From Perca fluviatilis (lineage: Eukaryota; Chordata; Actinopteri; Perciformes; Percidae), in contig NC_053134.1 of assembly GCF_010015445.1 (NCBI RefSeq), forward strand, positions 5,750,636-5,814,635: 64,000 bases of DNA. Reading direction: 5' to 3'. The notes under the pieces were generated by a model. The model saw nothing but the letters and a program-made list of their open reading frames with translations, was not told the origin of the DNA and did not search any database. The position numbers and the translations under genes were made by a program. Below, in pieces: positions 37,701-48,864 of this stretch. Within the stretch, counting starts at the first letter, position 1. Every line of letters starts with the position of its first letter.

Positions 37701-38070
37701 AGAGGGGAGGTAAATAATCCTCTTTCTGCCCTTCCATCATTCCCTTTCTCCTCTTTTGCTTCCTTCCTTCCTCCCTAACAAGTAATCTGACTCTCGAAAG
37801 GCGACGACAAAAATGTTACTCTCCTTCGGTCTTCTTCTGCAAAAGTTTGCATAATATTCGTCCTTTTTGAAACTCGATTTTTACCTTTGACCTTTCAACT
37901 GTAAAGCTAACACGGCTGCCCAATACGTCAATTATTAAGTCGTTATCTGTGCTAAAATTAGCTAAAAGTGACATTTTTAACGCTACCAGGAGATCTGTCC
38001 CTGTTAAGCAAATAGACCGAGAGGAAAGGAGAGAGTGTCCACAGAGAAAGTCTGTACTGCGGCTATTTGT

Positions 38071-38072
<2 letters not shown>

Positions 38073-38117
<45 letters not shown>
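38073..38117. repeat. (TG)n microsatellite
   Basis: About 22 TG units. Confidence 0.97.
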
Positions 38118-38309
38118 AGGTCAGCTGCATGTCCTATTTCTCATCCCTGCCTGTTTGGAAATGACATCATTTAGCCCCCCTTTCGTCCATCAGCAGTTTA
38201 CTGAAATATGCCTGCTCTACATTACTCCGCTCATTTTCTATTTTGGATTTGTGGATAATGATGGTGGGATGGAGGGCAGCGGTGGGGGATAAGAATGATA
38301 GCAGAGGGG

Positions 38310-38850
38310 AGAAGCGGCATTAAAAGAATAATTTGAGGGTCTTCAGGGTTCTGTCTCCTCTCTCCCCGTTTCTAAAATAGAATTCGCGATAGTCGCCGCA
38401 GAGTCTGTCGAGGGAATAATGACTTATTTATCAAGTGGCTGAAATATTCAGGGACAAGGCCCTTTTAAAATCCGGCTTTTAAATTCATAGGCTTTTTCTG
38501 CTGAGATGCTTAATGACAGTGAATGTATTCATGGTGATTTGCAGGTCCGAGATAGAGCCTTGTATGCTGCCTATGAGCCTAATAGCCGTTTGACAAAAAA
38601 GGAGAGTGCTCGCACAAGACAAAAAGTTTCACCTTTGCCCTCATGGGAGGCTCGGTGAATCAAATTTGTATCAGGACCACCTCCTTCGTGCCATGAAGTA
38701 AATGGCTGTGTTGCTGGAGCAGCGCTGAAAACATATTTTGCAGCTTGAGGGGGGGGGGGGGGGGGGATGGGGGATTCTTTAAAAGCTCTCTGTTGCAGGC
38801 AATCAGCCATGAGTAAATGTTTTAAGATAAACTCCAGGAGGGGCATACTT
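38310..38850. promoter_or_regulatory. Candidate conserved non-coding block next to the CpG-rich region
   Basis: A repeat-free block, apart from a G tract at 38749-38766. It contains TAGAATTCGCGATAGTCGCC, ACTTATTTATCAAGTGGCTG, CATGGTGATTTGCAG and CCTAATAGCCGTTTG. It lies less than 1 kb from the CpG island and would be intronic if the candidate minus-strand exon is real. Confidence 0.35.
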
Positions 38851-39099
38851 TTTTTTTCTTCTTTTTTTTCTTGAAGTGTAGCAGAGGCTCTTCAACTATT
38901 TGGGGAACCAAATCAGCATGGGTGGGAGGTGGGAGGAGGGTGGGGGGTGGTGGAAGGGTGTGGGGTAGGGGGATGATGGTGATAAATGGGTGTTATTCTT
39001 ACTTCTACACTGGAATGGACGAAGTTTGGAGATGATGGCGGTGATTTAAAAAAAAAAGCGCCGGTGGGGGGGTGGGGGGGGAGGGCAGCATCGGGGGGT

Positions 39100-39620
39100 T
39101 AATGAGATGTACGCAGACACGGAGCAGATTGCATGCGTCAGACTCACGGCAGAGCGGAGGAGAAGAGCGAGAGGGAGCTTCAGAAAGTAGAACGAGCTCC
39201 GTACTCGGCGCCGATTTACAGCCAAACGGGCGCAATCCGTGCGTAATTACGCACAGCAGCGCCAGAAACCAGAGCTCGACCTCGTGCCTGCGCCGCGTCC
39301 CACCCTCATTTCCTCCAAAAACACCACCCGCACTTCTTCTACTACTGTCTACTATCTCCCCTCTCTGCCACCAACCTACGTTTTTTTTTACAATGGCGAA
39401 AACACTGACCGGGCGCTTACCTTAACACGTTCCAGCTTTTCAGAGGGTCCAGGTCTGAAATTATAGAAACCATGGTCGACTGGCTGGGCAGCACCGGGAG
39501 AGGGAGGGGGTGCGGCAGAAAAAGATCGAAAGAAAAAGCGGCGGCAAAGGGCTGTAAACTCCGTCTGCGAATGGCAGCGATTGCTTGGATGCAACCCGTC
39601 CTGGTTGTTCAGTGGGTGAT
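39100..39620. promoter_or_regulatory. CpG-rich island, candidate promoter / first exon
   Basis: About 20 CpG dinucleotides occur in the 200 bp from 39119 to 39300 alone, far above the rest of the window. The region contains a perfect 16-bp palindrome GTGCGTAATTACGCAC at 39239-39254 and is bordered by (CT)n at 39638-39731. CpG islands normally mark vertebrate promoters. A possible minus-strand first exon (39421-39473) lies inside. TATAAAAA on the plus strand at 39865-39873 is a weaker alternative signal for rightward transcription. Confidence 0.5.
39421..39473 (-). CDS. Possible short first coding exon (unidentified gene)
   Basis: On the minus strand, ATG at 39473-39471 lies in an optimal Kozak context (ACCATGG). 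It opens 17 codons plus 2 bases, reading MVSIISDLDPLKSWNVL and then a split codon, ending at 39421. Next comes AAG|GTAAGC, a consensus splice donor with GT at 39420-39419. It sits in the CpG-rich island, and the DNA to the left is CNE-rich, as expected of a long first intron of a regulatory gene. I do not recognise the peptide. No second exon, TATA box or acceptor was established, and a chance ATG plus donor in 500 bp is quite possible. Confidence 0.3.
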
Positions 39621-39637
39621 GAGCGCTGTCACAGCTC

Positions 39638-39731
39638 TCTCTCTCTCTCGCTCTCTATCTCTCTCTCTCTCTCCCTCTCTCTCTCTCCCTCTCTCTGTTT
39701 CACTCTCCCTCCCTCTCTCTCTCTCCCTCCG
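39638..39731. repeat. (CT)n microsatellite, imperfect
   Basis: CT run with CCCT and TGTTT interruptions. It accounts for Ser-Leu and Arg-Glu frames. If transcription runs leftward from upstream, it would lie in the 5' UTR as (GA)n. Confidence 0.96.
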
Positions 39732-40454
39732 CCCCCTCCCGTTCACAGCATGCGCTCTGCAGACGCCTCTCCGAGCTTTTTTCCGGTCACTCTCTTTCTG
39801 TTTCACAGGAAAGCTGCTGCTGCGGGAAATGCAGAGCTGTACAGTAGAGGAGGGTAAACCCCACCTATAAAAACACATTTACCCATCTTATTTTTTATTT
39901 TATTTTTTTTCAAAACACCGGAGGGAATAGAGTTTACACACCTTCTTTTTTTCGGGCTGGCACGCTGTAGAATTTGCACACTGCAAAAAGTGTCCATCTC
40001 AGCGTCTTGTTTTGTCTTAAAAACCTCCCTTGAGGAGGATTTATTTATTTTTTGTCAGTGGGGAGTATATGTTTCACCTATTCCACACTTATTCTACGAG
40101 TTACCAGAAGGATTAAAAACATGCCACACTTTCACTTTTTTTCTTCTTCAGATTTACCTGCAATGAATCTGTAAAGGAATTAGAAAACCATTATTAAACC
40201 AACTGCCGATTAAAATGAAAGTTTCACCTAAAAGCAGGTTTAAGCGCAATTAATTGTCCAATGTTTCATGATCCAACTACAGGCTACAGCTGATCGGAAG
40301 CCACTGTGTTGAAGCTGGGTCACATGTTTTACAGCCGAGACCTCACTCAGACAGAACTGTTCGGAGGCATCATCGCAGCCCTGCAGAGCATCTCGCTCTC
40401 ACTCCCTGTCAGCGCTGACTTCCTGTCTGACACCACCACATCCTGTTGATAACT

Positions 40455-40457
<3 letters not shown>

Positions 40458-40489
<32 letters not shown>
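40458..40489. repeat. (AT)n microsatellite
   Basis: About 15 AT units. Confidence 0.96.
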
Positions 40490-40490
<1 letters not shown>

Positions 40491-41034
40491 CTTTTTCCCC
40501 CTCCCCTAGACATGGCAGCAGATGCGTCATCCCTGGCGAAGAATGAAAAGGCAACAGCCAAGTCCCACCTATTTCGGACTATTCTGAGCTCCTATCTATT
40601 TGCTCGTTGGGGGAAAAAACAGATGAGCCCCAATGGAAAAAAAAAAGAAAGAAAGAAGAGAGTGGAAGAGAGTGTTAGACGTGTCTGTTTCAGATAATTG
40701 TCTGGGAACAACAGACCAGAGTGGGACTGAAAGTCTGTGCCAAAACCAATCGGAGTTACGGCACAAGTTGTTATTTTTCAGGGTTATGACATCAGTCATT
40801 GCACATGCGCTGGCAGATAACGGTCAGTTTGACAGGAAACTGCTGTGGCTTCATTTTACACACTTTTTATACAGCCATTTGAACGGAAGACATAAGTCTC
40901 AGTCTTGTTTAGCTTGTTCATTGTTAATTTTTAGTTTTGTCAACTGGTTTTGAATGTTTAATCCATCCATTTTCATCCCCTAAATTGCAAAAGGGTTGCG
41001 AGGCGTTCTACAATAATGAGCTTTGAGGTCATTT

Positions 41035-41300
41035 TCAGCTGACATTCTGCAGAGCGGAAACGCGAGTTCGCACAGAAGCAAACGGAGAACGCTGAGCTCC
41101 GAGCGGAACGCGCGCGCTGTAGGTAAGACGACAGTAATGCAAAGCTACAGCCCGGCGCTCTCAGCATCAGCAGCCGTACTGCATCGGCTTTAAATAGACT
41201 CAATTGGACATCTGCTTCACTGAGGAGGAGGAGGAGGAGGACGAGGAGGATGGAGAGAGTTGACAGCATCTCTCTCTTCTTCCTCTGTCTCTATTTCTGT
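41035..41300. promoter_or_regulatory. Second CpG-rich segment, candidate promoter
   Basis: CpG-dense DNA (AACGCGAGTTCGC, GAACGCGCGCGCTG) at 41056-41125, about 1.6 kb from the first island. On the minus strand a TATA-like TATTTAAAG (41196-41188) precedes it, and CCAAT (41207-41203) is close upstream, though unusually close to the TATA-like word. On the plus strand, AGGTAAGACG at 41121 resembles a splice donor. The direction is unresolved. A GGA repeat follows at 41223-41250. Confidence 0.35.
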
Positions 41301-41589
41301 CTCTCACGCTCGCATAGACACGAACGCCCGCACGCACGCACACGTGCACATCGCAGAGATCAAACAGAGTTTAGCTCTCCTCTGCACAGCTCTAATTTCC
41401 GCGTAATAATCCGGCTGGCAGGCCTGACGTCTCGGAGTAGGTGTCGTGTATGTGCACAAGTCAGCGATGCATACGTACACCTGAGAGAATACGGGTGAGA
41501 CGATAGACTGTACGGTTTTAATTATCACCTTTACAATCTTCGGAGCTACATTGCACGTTGTCAGAGCAGTGTGTCTTAATTTGTTCTTT

Positions 41590-42030
41590 CAGTCCTTCCA
41601 GAAAAATACAGAGTTTTTTTGTGATTGTTGCGGGCAAAAATCCTCGATTATGCGGCACGTTTTCTTAAAAAATGGGAACGGGAACTTGCAAAAACTGCGG
41701 TTTGATGAAAAAGAGAAAAAAAAGTGATTCCCCCCATCACCCTGCTTTTCGATGATGTTCACCTCGCGTAATTACGTCACTTCATAACGTTCCCATGGCA
41801 ACAAGGGAAAATGGCTGCTCTTTCTGCTAAGATATATTATGTAACTTTTTTGCAACGTAAATGCGAGGATTATGAAATCATGCAAGCCCCGCACATTTTG
41901 CACGGAAACCGGCAATTTATGCGGCGAAAGTGCGGCGTATTTGAAAAAATGTGGTCCCCGCATAAATATGCGTACTTTGGCTGATTATGCATTGAATTGA
42001 ACGCATAATCGCGTTTTTCTGGAGGGACTG
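41590..42030 (+). mobile_element. MITE (copy 1 of 3), CAGTCC...GGACTG family, complete
   Basis: It begins CAGTCCTTCCAGAAAAA and ends TTTTTCTGGAGGGACTG, inverted terminal repeats. TTCTTT occurs immediately outside both ends (41584-41589 and 42031-42036), an apparent target duplication. The interior words TTGTTGCGGGCAAAAATCC, CGTAATTACGTCACTTCATA and TGGCTGATTATGCATTGAAT are shared with the copies at 48371 and 53441, all in the same orientation. The 63-residue minus frame is a repeat by-product. Confidence 0.9.
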
Positions 42031-42815
42031 TTCTTTCCTTGATGTTCTTTTAGAATATGCCCGTAATGTCTACAAGACAGATATGGCCATGACATGTGAA
42101 ATGCCCACAGTTTTATTCATGAAAAACAGAAATTTAAAAAAGCGCTATATTGTGAGGTTTTGTGCGCAATTTCAGAAACATAACCCTGATTTCCTGAAGT
42201 TTGACATAGAGTAGTCCAGGAACTCTGGGCTAATCAGGCTACGGTTTCTATTGGAATCTTATTTATTTAGGGGCAACACAACAAGACAAAACCCATCCGA
42301 CTTTGCTCTCATTATAGGACTTCCTGCTGAACTCAAAACTGTCCGTGTACAACAGCAGGCAGGAACTAAAAAAAATGGGGGTAGGAAAAAGGGCAACCTA
42401 ACCTGTTACATATCTTGAATTATAATAATTATACTGTAAGGAGAAATCAAATAAATACTGGAGTAATAGATGTATGTGCTAATATTGGAAGACGTATGAC
42501 AATTGTAAGGGATGACTCAGAGTCAAATGATCATTTGTTGGTCATCGCATGAAAAGGTCAGGTTGTATTCAAAATTAGTAATATATCTTTTTTTCTTATC
42601 ATAAATATACGTAGCTCATGGAATTTAAATATCCTGCTGCTTCACTGACCTTTACTCAATGCCACTTCGAAATTAATGTGCAACCTGCGTCACAGGTATT
42701 AAGTACATAGCTATGTGTCATATACAGTACCTGCCAGCCAATCAGAATAAAGCATTCTCAGTGGTTATGATGCATAACGATGTATAAGTATTCAAACTAA
42801 AAGCATTTAATGTAC

Positions 42816-42817
<2 letters not shown>

Positions 42818-42872
<55 letters not shown>
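42818..42872. repeat. (AT)n microsatellite, about 26 units
   Basis: Uninterrupted AT run, in an AT-rich neighbourhood extending to about 43080. Confidence 0.98.
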
Positions 42873-42873
<1 letters not shown>

Positions 42874-43139
42874 CTTAATGACAAGAAATAAAAGGTAACT
42901 TAAAGTATAATAAATACAGTAACTATAATTTCAGGAAGACTATACTCCTATATAAAGTCTATGTTTTTCATATATACTATTATGCATGATGATTGTATAT
43001 TTTATTCTCTAAATGTATATATGTTGTACATTGTTTTTTCAAGTTTGAGTAGGTGTTCTTGTACTTTAACTTTATTCATTATTATTTCTTGTTATTCAGT
43101 ATGGATGTTCTGTCTCTTATACCTGCTGCTGTAACACAG

Positions 43140-43628
43140 CATCCATCCAGCCATCCATCAATCTACTGTATCTATCCATCCATCCATCCATCCACTGTAT
43201 CTATCCATCCATCCATCTACTGTATCTACCCATCCATCCATCCATCTACTGTATCCATCCATCCATCCATCCACTTTATCCATCCATCCATCCATCCATC
43301 CATCTACTGTATCCATCCATCCATCCACTGTATCTATCCATCCATCCATCCATCCATCCATTACTGTATCTATCCATCCATCCATCCACTGTATCTATCC
43401 ATCCATCCATCCATCCATCTACTGTATCTATCCATCCATCCATCTACTGTATCTATCCATCCATCCATCTACTGTATCTATCCATCCATCCATCTACTGT
43501 ATCTATCTATCCATCCATCCATCTACTGTATCTATCCATCCATCCATCTACTGTATCTATCCATCCATCCATCTACTGTATCTATCCATCCATCCATCCA
43601 TCTACTGTATCTATCTATCCATCCATCC
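43140..43628 (+). repeat. (ATCC)n array with CTACTGTATCT spacers
   Basis: Blocks of 3-6 ATCC units alternate with a recurring CTACTGTATCT or CACTGTATCT spacer, about 15 times, making a higher-order minisatellite of roughly 25-45 bp period. The 193-residue Ile-His-Pro-Ser frame is its translation, not a protein. Confidence 0.98.
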
Positions 43629-43639
43629 TGTTAAGCTAA

Positions 43640-43753
43640 GAGCCTTATGTCAGAAACAGGGGGCCAACAGATGCTATGAGCCTTATGTCAGAAACAGGGG
43701 ATCAACAGATGCTATGAGCCTTATGTCAGAAACAGGGGGCCAACGGATGCATC
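43640..43753 (+). repeat. Three tandem copies of a 38-bp unit
   Basis: Units begin at 43640, 43678 and 43716, each starting GAGCCTTATGTCAGAAACAG and differing by only a few bases. The array abuts the ATCC array, from which it is unrelated in sequence. Confidence 0.97.
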
Positions 43754-43759
43754 ATGGTG

Positions 43760-45820
43760 AGTCAGGAAAGTTGAGGAAAGGTGCGACAGCATGGCACCAA
43801 CCAGGATTCCCACTCATGTAGCTCCGAGGACTGGGTATGTAAATGATGACAATCGGCTGCCTCCGTTTGAACACACACCCCGCACTGTTTGAACTCACTG
43901 GTCCCATTATTCAGCACAGGATTCAAAATCCTTGGACTCATACTGGCACACACGTACACACAAGCACGCACTCAGGTACACATATTGACACGCATGCATT
44001 TATCATGCACAGACAGAGCCAAAACAATATTAGCATGATAAGCACCTTGTATTCCCCCCCCCAGCTTCTTTATTCGACAAAATCAGGCAGATCTGAGGAC
44101 AAGCCTTGAGGTTTATGTCATCATGCATATGTGATGTGCATTTTAAATCTAAACAAAGTCGGTGTATCTTAAAACCACCCACTGAATACAGATTCCCATT
44201 TTACCTCAATCCATTTAAGAAAGGGTTGGGGGGGAGGGGGGGGTCGGAGATGAGAGGAAAAGGAAAAAATAAGCACAAGAGAGGATGTGGATAAAATAAG
44301 TATAGGGGGATTATTTCATAAACGACAGAATTTTCTTTTCTGTGTAAGTCATTTGATCCTGTCAAATATGCCTAAAGCCATACGCCCACGTGCTCATTGT
44401 CTGAAAAATGCTCAGTTTATAAGAAGCACCCCCCCCCCCTCCCTCCCCTTTTCAACAATGAGCGGAGCGGTTGGCTGCTCCACATCAGCCTCAGCGTTCA
44501 GGAGAAGCAGGAGAAGGGAAATGAGATTTAAATCGGGGGTTGCAAAGTGGCAAACACGCGCCCAGGACAACGGCCCATTAAACATTACTATGAAATAAAC
44601 AAACAATAAATACAGAAACAAATAGCACATACATATAACTATATAACATCAAGAAAGAAAAAAAAAAGGCTGAAAATGGACACTGCGTTGAAAAATGTAC
44701 CCATCATTCCTGGATTTGTCAAATTATCATTTGATTTTCAGCCGAAGTTGGCGATACCGCCTGTGTATCTCTGTCTTTTTTTTCCTTCTTTTTTGAAGGG
44801 GTTGACAAATGATAGGCTCAGAGCTGGTGGAAAGGAAATGGAGAGAGGAAGAGAAAGCGCTTGGCAGAGAAGGGTCCAGGCGAATTGGGCGAGAGAAAAT
44901 GCGGTAGAATGAGCGATTGAACCGGTGTGGGAGAGCGAGTGGGTGAGGGAGCGAAAAAGAGGAAGAGGGAGAAGAAGAGGTGGAGGAGGTGGAGGATATA
45001 TTTAGAGCGGCTCCTAATCAACTTCTCCGTCAGTTTGTGTCTGTGGGGGCGAAAGGGAGAGCGAGGGAGAGAGGGAGCCACACAAGTTCAACACTGGAAA
45101 TCAATATGCAGCCCACTCGCTCCCTGAAAGCAGCGGCGAGAGAAAGAGAGGAAGAGAAAGTGAAAGAGAGAACAGGAAAACGACAGGATGAGGCAGAGAC
45201 AGATGAGACTACAAGAGCAGAGGAAACGTGTTTTCATTTCGTCATTGTAGTTGTGAGTGTCATGTAAGATCGGAATATAATATTTCACCTAAAAAGGATA
45301 GTTTTCAAGTTGTTTTTTTTGTAATACTGCGCATTGAAAGAGTTTCTGGTCACTGTTATTATTTCTCCTGTGTATAATGGCAAATATGGGGCGTCAGCAG
45401 TCTCAGTTAGCCCTATCCAAAGTTATATTCATTTAAGTACATAATTCCCTATTTGTGTTTACCCAAACAGCGTCTTTCTACTGAGCTGGGGCAGAGGGAT
45501 ATGTCGTAGTAGTTGGTTTGTTGCCGGGATACGAAACTGGCAAAATAAACCTACACACAACTGCCAGGATGAAGATCCACACTTATTTGACTAACTCAAG
45601 CCTCACACTAGCTTGGGCTGTACTTTAGGATTGCCCAGAACGAGGACTGTAGATTTTGTTCCTCTTCTATTACATTGGAGTTATTGGAGGAAGCTGACAG
45701 GAGGAATGATTAAAGCAGCCAAAACCTCTCTCAACGGAAATCTGCTTCCCGGCGAAAACAAAAGAATGGAAATGCGTGTTCCTTTGGAGTGTTTTAGTAC
45801 AAACCATGATCTTTTTCCTA
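43760..45820. other. Gene-free stretch with a possible CNE
   Basis: No supported gene. G-rich tracts lie at 44226-44246 and purine-rich DNA at 44820-45190, where low-complexity Arg/Glu frames arise. The segment 44450-44600 (CAACAATGAGCGGAGCGG, CAACGGCCCATTAAACATTA) looks CNE-like. Confidence 0.4.
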
Positions 45821-45829
45821 AACTTAACT

Positions 45830-46460
45830 AGTCGTTTCCTGGCCTAAAACTGAATTTTTTTCGCCCTATAACACTCACTTCTTCTTGCCTAATCTTAACC
45901 GTAATCCCGCTGAAATGACTGGCAGTTTGCGGTACTCTGTACCCGACTCACAGTCACCTATTCTTAAGTAACTGAACCACCAACAACAACCGGCAGCTCG
46001 CGGTGCTCTGTAGCCGGCGCACAGAGACCTATTTTCGGGTAAGTAAACAACCAACTACCGCTGACCTGACGGGGCACCGCGACCGGCAGCTCGCAGTGCT
46101 CTGTACCCGGCTCACAGTCAGCTATTCTCGGGTAACTGAACCACCAACTACCGCTGAGCTGACGGGGCACCATGCGGAGCACCCTAGCCAGCGTTGCAGA
46201 GCTCTGTAGCGGCTAAACACATCTACTAACTGCTGCTGATACGACGAGCCGTGACGGAGGTCTGTAGCCGGTGTCACCAAGCTCTGTAGGGGCTTAAACA
46301 GCTAGCAACTGCCGCTCCGTAGCACGGACCTCTGCAGCCGATGTCATGTGACCAGTTGGCGGTCAACTAGTTTTCGTATGATATCACATGTTTAAGTGTG
46401 CATAACTTTTCGTACCATATCCTACGAAACCGTTCATGAGAATGCGTTGAGCAAACAGGG
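45830..46460 (+). repeat. GC-rich minisatellite-like repeat, 70-95 bp units
   Basis: A degenerate unit containing GGCAGCTCGCGGTGCTCTGT, a CGGCGCACAGAG-like segment, GGGTAA and CCAACTACCGCTGA recurs from 45921, 45992 and 46085, with more diverged units to about 46345. It is bordered by TTCGTATGATATCACATG-type sequence at 46373, typical of a dispersed teleost element. A related unit recurs at 48865-48950. Serine/threonine-rich frames on both strands are by-products. Confidence 0.75.
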
Positions 46461-46567
46461 TTCCTGAGGTCCACACTAGATGCAAAATACATACCCATTA
46501 CATCACAGACATAACATTACAATAATATGTGTACACATACATACACATGCATGTATACACCCGCAAA

Positions 46568-46680
<113 letters not shown>

Positions 46681-46919
46681 TTCCCGTAAACATGAGATCA
46701 AGCTAAGAGTCACACCCAGTAACTATCACAGTATAAATAACCCATGATCTATAACCTGTGAACTTTGGTTTCCATCTTTCAATAATGGAAAATACTGATA
46801 ATAAATAAAAGATTTTTTGACTACAGAAAGGGAGGAATTTTAGTTGGACTTTAATTTGCAGCTCACTCCAAGGGTTCATCAACTTTTTCACTGAAAAGGA
46901 CCGTCCACATAAATCGGTG

Positions 46920-47340
46920 CATGTGTGTGTGTGGCTATTGATAGGTCTGACTTGAGGTCAATACTGTGTGGGCTATAATGAAGCTGAGATGCAAGAATGA
47001 TAGCAGCGAGACCATTTAATAGAGGAGCAGGAGGAGGGTTAGAGCTCATATACAGTAGCCTCTTTTTGGAACAACCGGCTTTTCGCTTCTACTCCCCCGC
47101 CCAACATCTCTCATTAGCTGATGATCGATCCCCTCCCCGGGTAGCCCACCCTGAGAGAAAACGCAATTAGAGCATTGACCAACACTGAGTGAACTGATGC
47201 TCGATAGGCAATCATCACCTGAGAGAGGCAGGAGGCAGCGTTCGGAGGGGAGAGCAGGGGCCAAAGGGTGAGTGAGTGAGTTTGGGGTGAGGAAACTGTG
47301 AGTAAACTGAGATGAGAATGTGTACGCTCCTTCCACTATG
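46920..47340. other. No gene seen
   Basis: Single-copy DNA with a TG run of 7 units at 46922. The 107-residue minus frame at 47046-47369 shows no domain. Confidence 0.45.
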
Positions 47341-47349
47341 TGTATAGTC

Positions 47350-48034
47350 AGGGTGCGATTTTCTTTCATTTTGTTTTGAGGAGGCTAAGGTCCTTCAACA
47401 TCTGTCCGAAGATGCTGATGACGTTTTATGAGTCTGTGGCGGCTGGTGCTCTCCTGTATGCTGTTGCATGCTGGGATAGCAGGCTGAGACTAGCAGACAG
47501 CAGCAGACTCAACAAACAAATACAGAAGGCCAGTGATGTTGTTGGTGTGGAGCTGGACTCCTTTATGACAGTGTCAAGAGAGGAGGGTGCTGTCCAAAGT
47601 ACACTCCATCCTGGACAACTTCTCCCACCCACTCCACAATACACTGGTCAGTCTGAGGAGCACCTTCAGCGACAGACTCAGACACCCACGATGCACCACA
47701 GAGCACCACAGGAGGTCGTTCCTGCCTGTGGCCATCAAACTATATAACTCCTCCCTGTCACACGCTTAGAGTTAGAACTGGTCTCACAGCACGCATCTCC
47801 ACATCACATCTCAATATTCTTGGACAATTATGTACAATAATTCCTGCAATAGTCATCAGCTACATGAACAAAGGTGTTATTTATTTATTTATTCATTCAC
47901 TGCTGCTACTTGTATTCACACTGTAATTATTGATGTCCGTACTGTACCCTGCACTACAATAGAATTTGTACAATCCATTGAAACAATATGTTTTAATCTA
48001 ATCTGACTTGTAACCTAATCTCACTTACTTCTAC
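47350..48034 (+). pseudogene. Non-LTR retrotransposon fragment: C-terminal end of ORF2 plus 3' UTR
   Basis: The frame opening near 47378 reads LRRLRSFNICPKMLMTFYES and continues with AGALLYAVACW, wording typical of the region downstream of the reverse transcriptase domain in several teleost LINE families. Near 47580-47600 the coding potential moves to another frame (47587-47769, ending in HHRRSFLPVAIKLYNSSLSHA-like sequence and a stop at 47769), so there is a frameshift. An AT-rich 3' UTR follows to about 48034. The catalytic palm domain is absent, so the copy is dead and 5' truncated. The family is probably of the Rex/L2/CR1 group, not fixed here. Confidence 0.75.
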
Positions 48035-48370
48035 TTAAAGGTGCTCTAAGCAATGTTGGGTGACGTCAGTTCTTGGTGAAGTTTGAAGTATTGTCAAACA
48101 AAACGGAGGCTAGCTCGCCCCTGCCTCCTCCTCATCCCATCCCATCCCCTCTCACTCCCTTCCATGCACTAACCCCCGAAAATCCCAACCCCCACCCCCA
48201 AATCCTTCTTGTCGGTTATTGGCTGGAACACTGTTATGTTTCGTGGTGCAGTTTGTTTTTGGAGCCTGGGCTACAGAGAACGTGTTTTCTTTTTTTTTTT
48301 TTTACAGTGTGTTCAGGCGGATAGTGACAAAAAATGTTGTTGCCTAAAAAACGCGTGACATCGCTTAGAG
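48035..48370 (+). mobile_element. MITE 'TTAAAGGTGCTCTAAGC', right end cut off
   Basis: The left end TTAAAGGTGCTCTAAGCAAT has an inverted counterpart GACATCGCTTAGAG at 48357-48370. That right end stops exactly where the next MITE begins, lacking the final CACCTTTAA, so the two elements are nested or recombined. C-rich interior at 48120-48210. The 83-residue frame is not a gene. Confidence 0.75.
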
Positions 48371-48856
48371 TTTTTTTGTGATTGTTGCGGGGCAATTATG
48401 TGGCACGTTTTCTTAAAAAATGCGATGGAATATGCGGGATATTTATGCAATTTTATGCGAAGAACGAAATTGTGGGAACTTCCTAAAACTGCGGTATGAT
48501 GAAAAAGAGAAACAAAAAAGTGATTCCCCCAACACCCTGCTTTTCAATGATGTTCACGTCGCATAATTACGTCACTTCATAACGTTCCCATGGCAACAGG
48601 GGAAAATGGCTGCTCTTGTGTGAAGTAAACGCAACATTTTTCAACTTTCTGCTAAGACATATGTGACTTTTTTGCAATGAAAATGCGGGGATTATGAAAT
48701 CATGCAAGCCCCGCATATTTTGCGTGGAAATCGGCAATTTATGCGGCAAAAGTGCGGCAAATTTGAAAAAATGCGGCCCCTGCATAAATATGCAGACTTT
48801 GGCTGATTATGCATTGAATTATGCAATCGCATAATCGCGTTTTTCTGGAGGGACTG
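48371..48856 (+). mobile_element. MITE (copy 2 of 3), CAGTCC...GGACTG family, left end missing
   Basis: It is homologous to 41590-42030 from the TTTTTTTGTGATTGTTGCGG segment onward and ends TTTTTCTGGAGGGACTG. The outermost left terminal repeat is absent at the junction with the preceding MITE. Confidence 0.88.
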
Positions 48857-48864
48857 TCTTATAA

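Noticed and set aside
39472..39870. 132-residue plus-strand frame in the CpG island
   Set aside because: Arg/Lys-rich start followed by Ser-Leu repeat from (CT)n, with no family resemblance. The minus-strand ATG plus donor is more exon-like.
41772..41963. Short frame repeated at 48567-48785 (PHFFKxAALxPHKLP)
   Set aside because: Shared because both lie in copies of the CAGTCC MITE. There is no start or stop conservation or domain.
43053..43634. 193-residue frame rich in Ile-His-Pro-Ser
   Set aside because: Produced by the ATCC tetranucleotide array.
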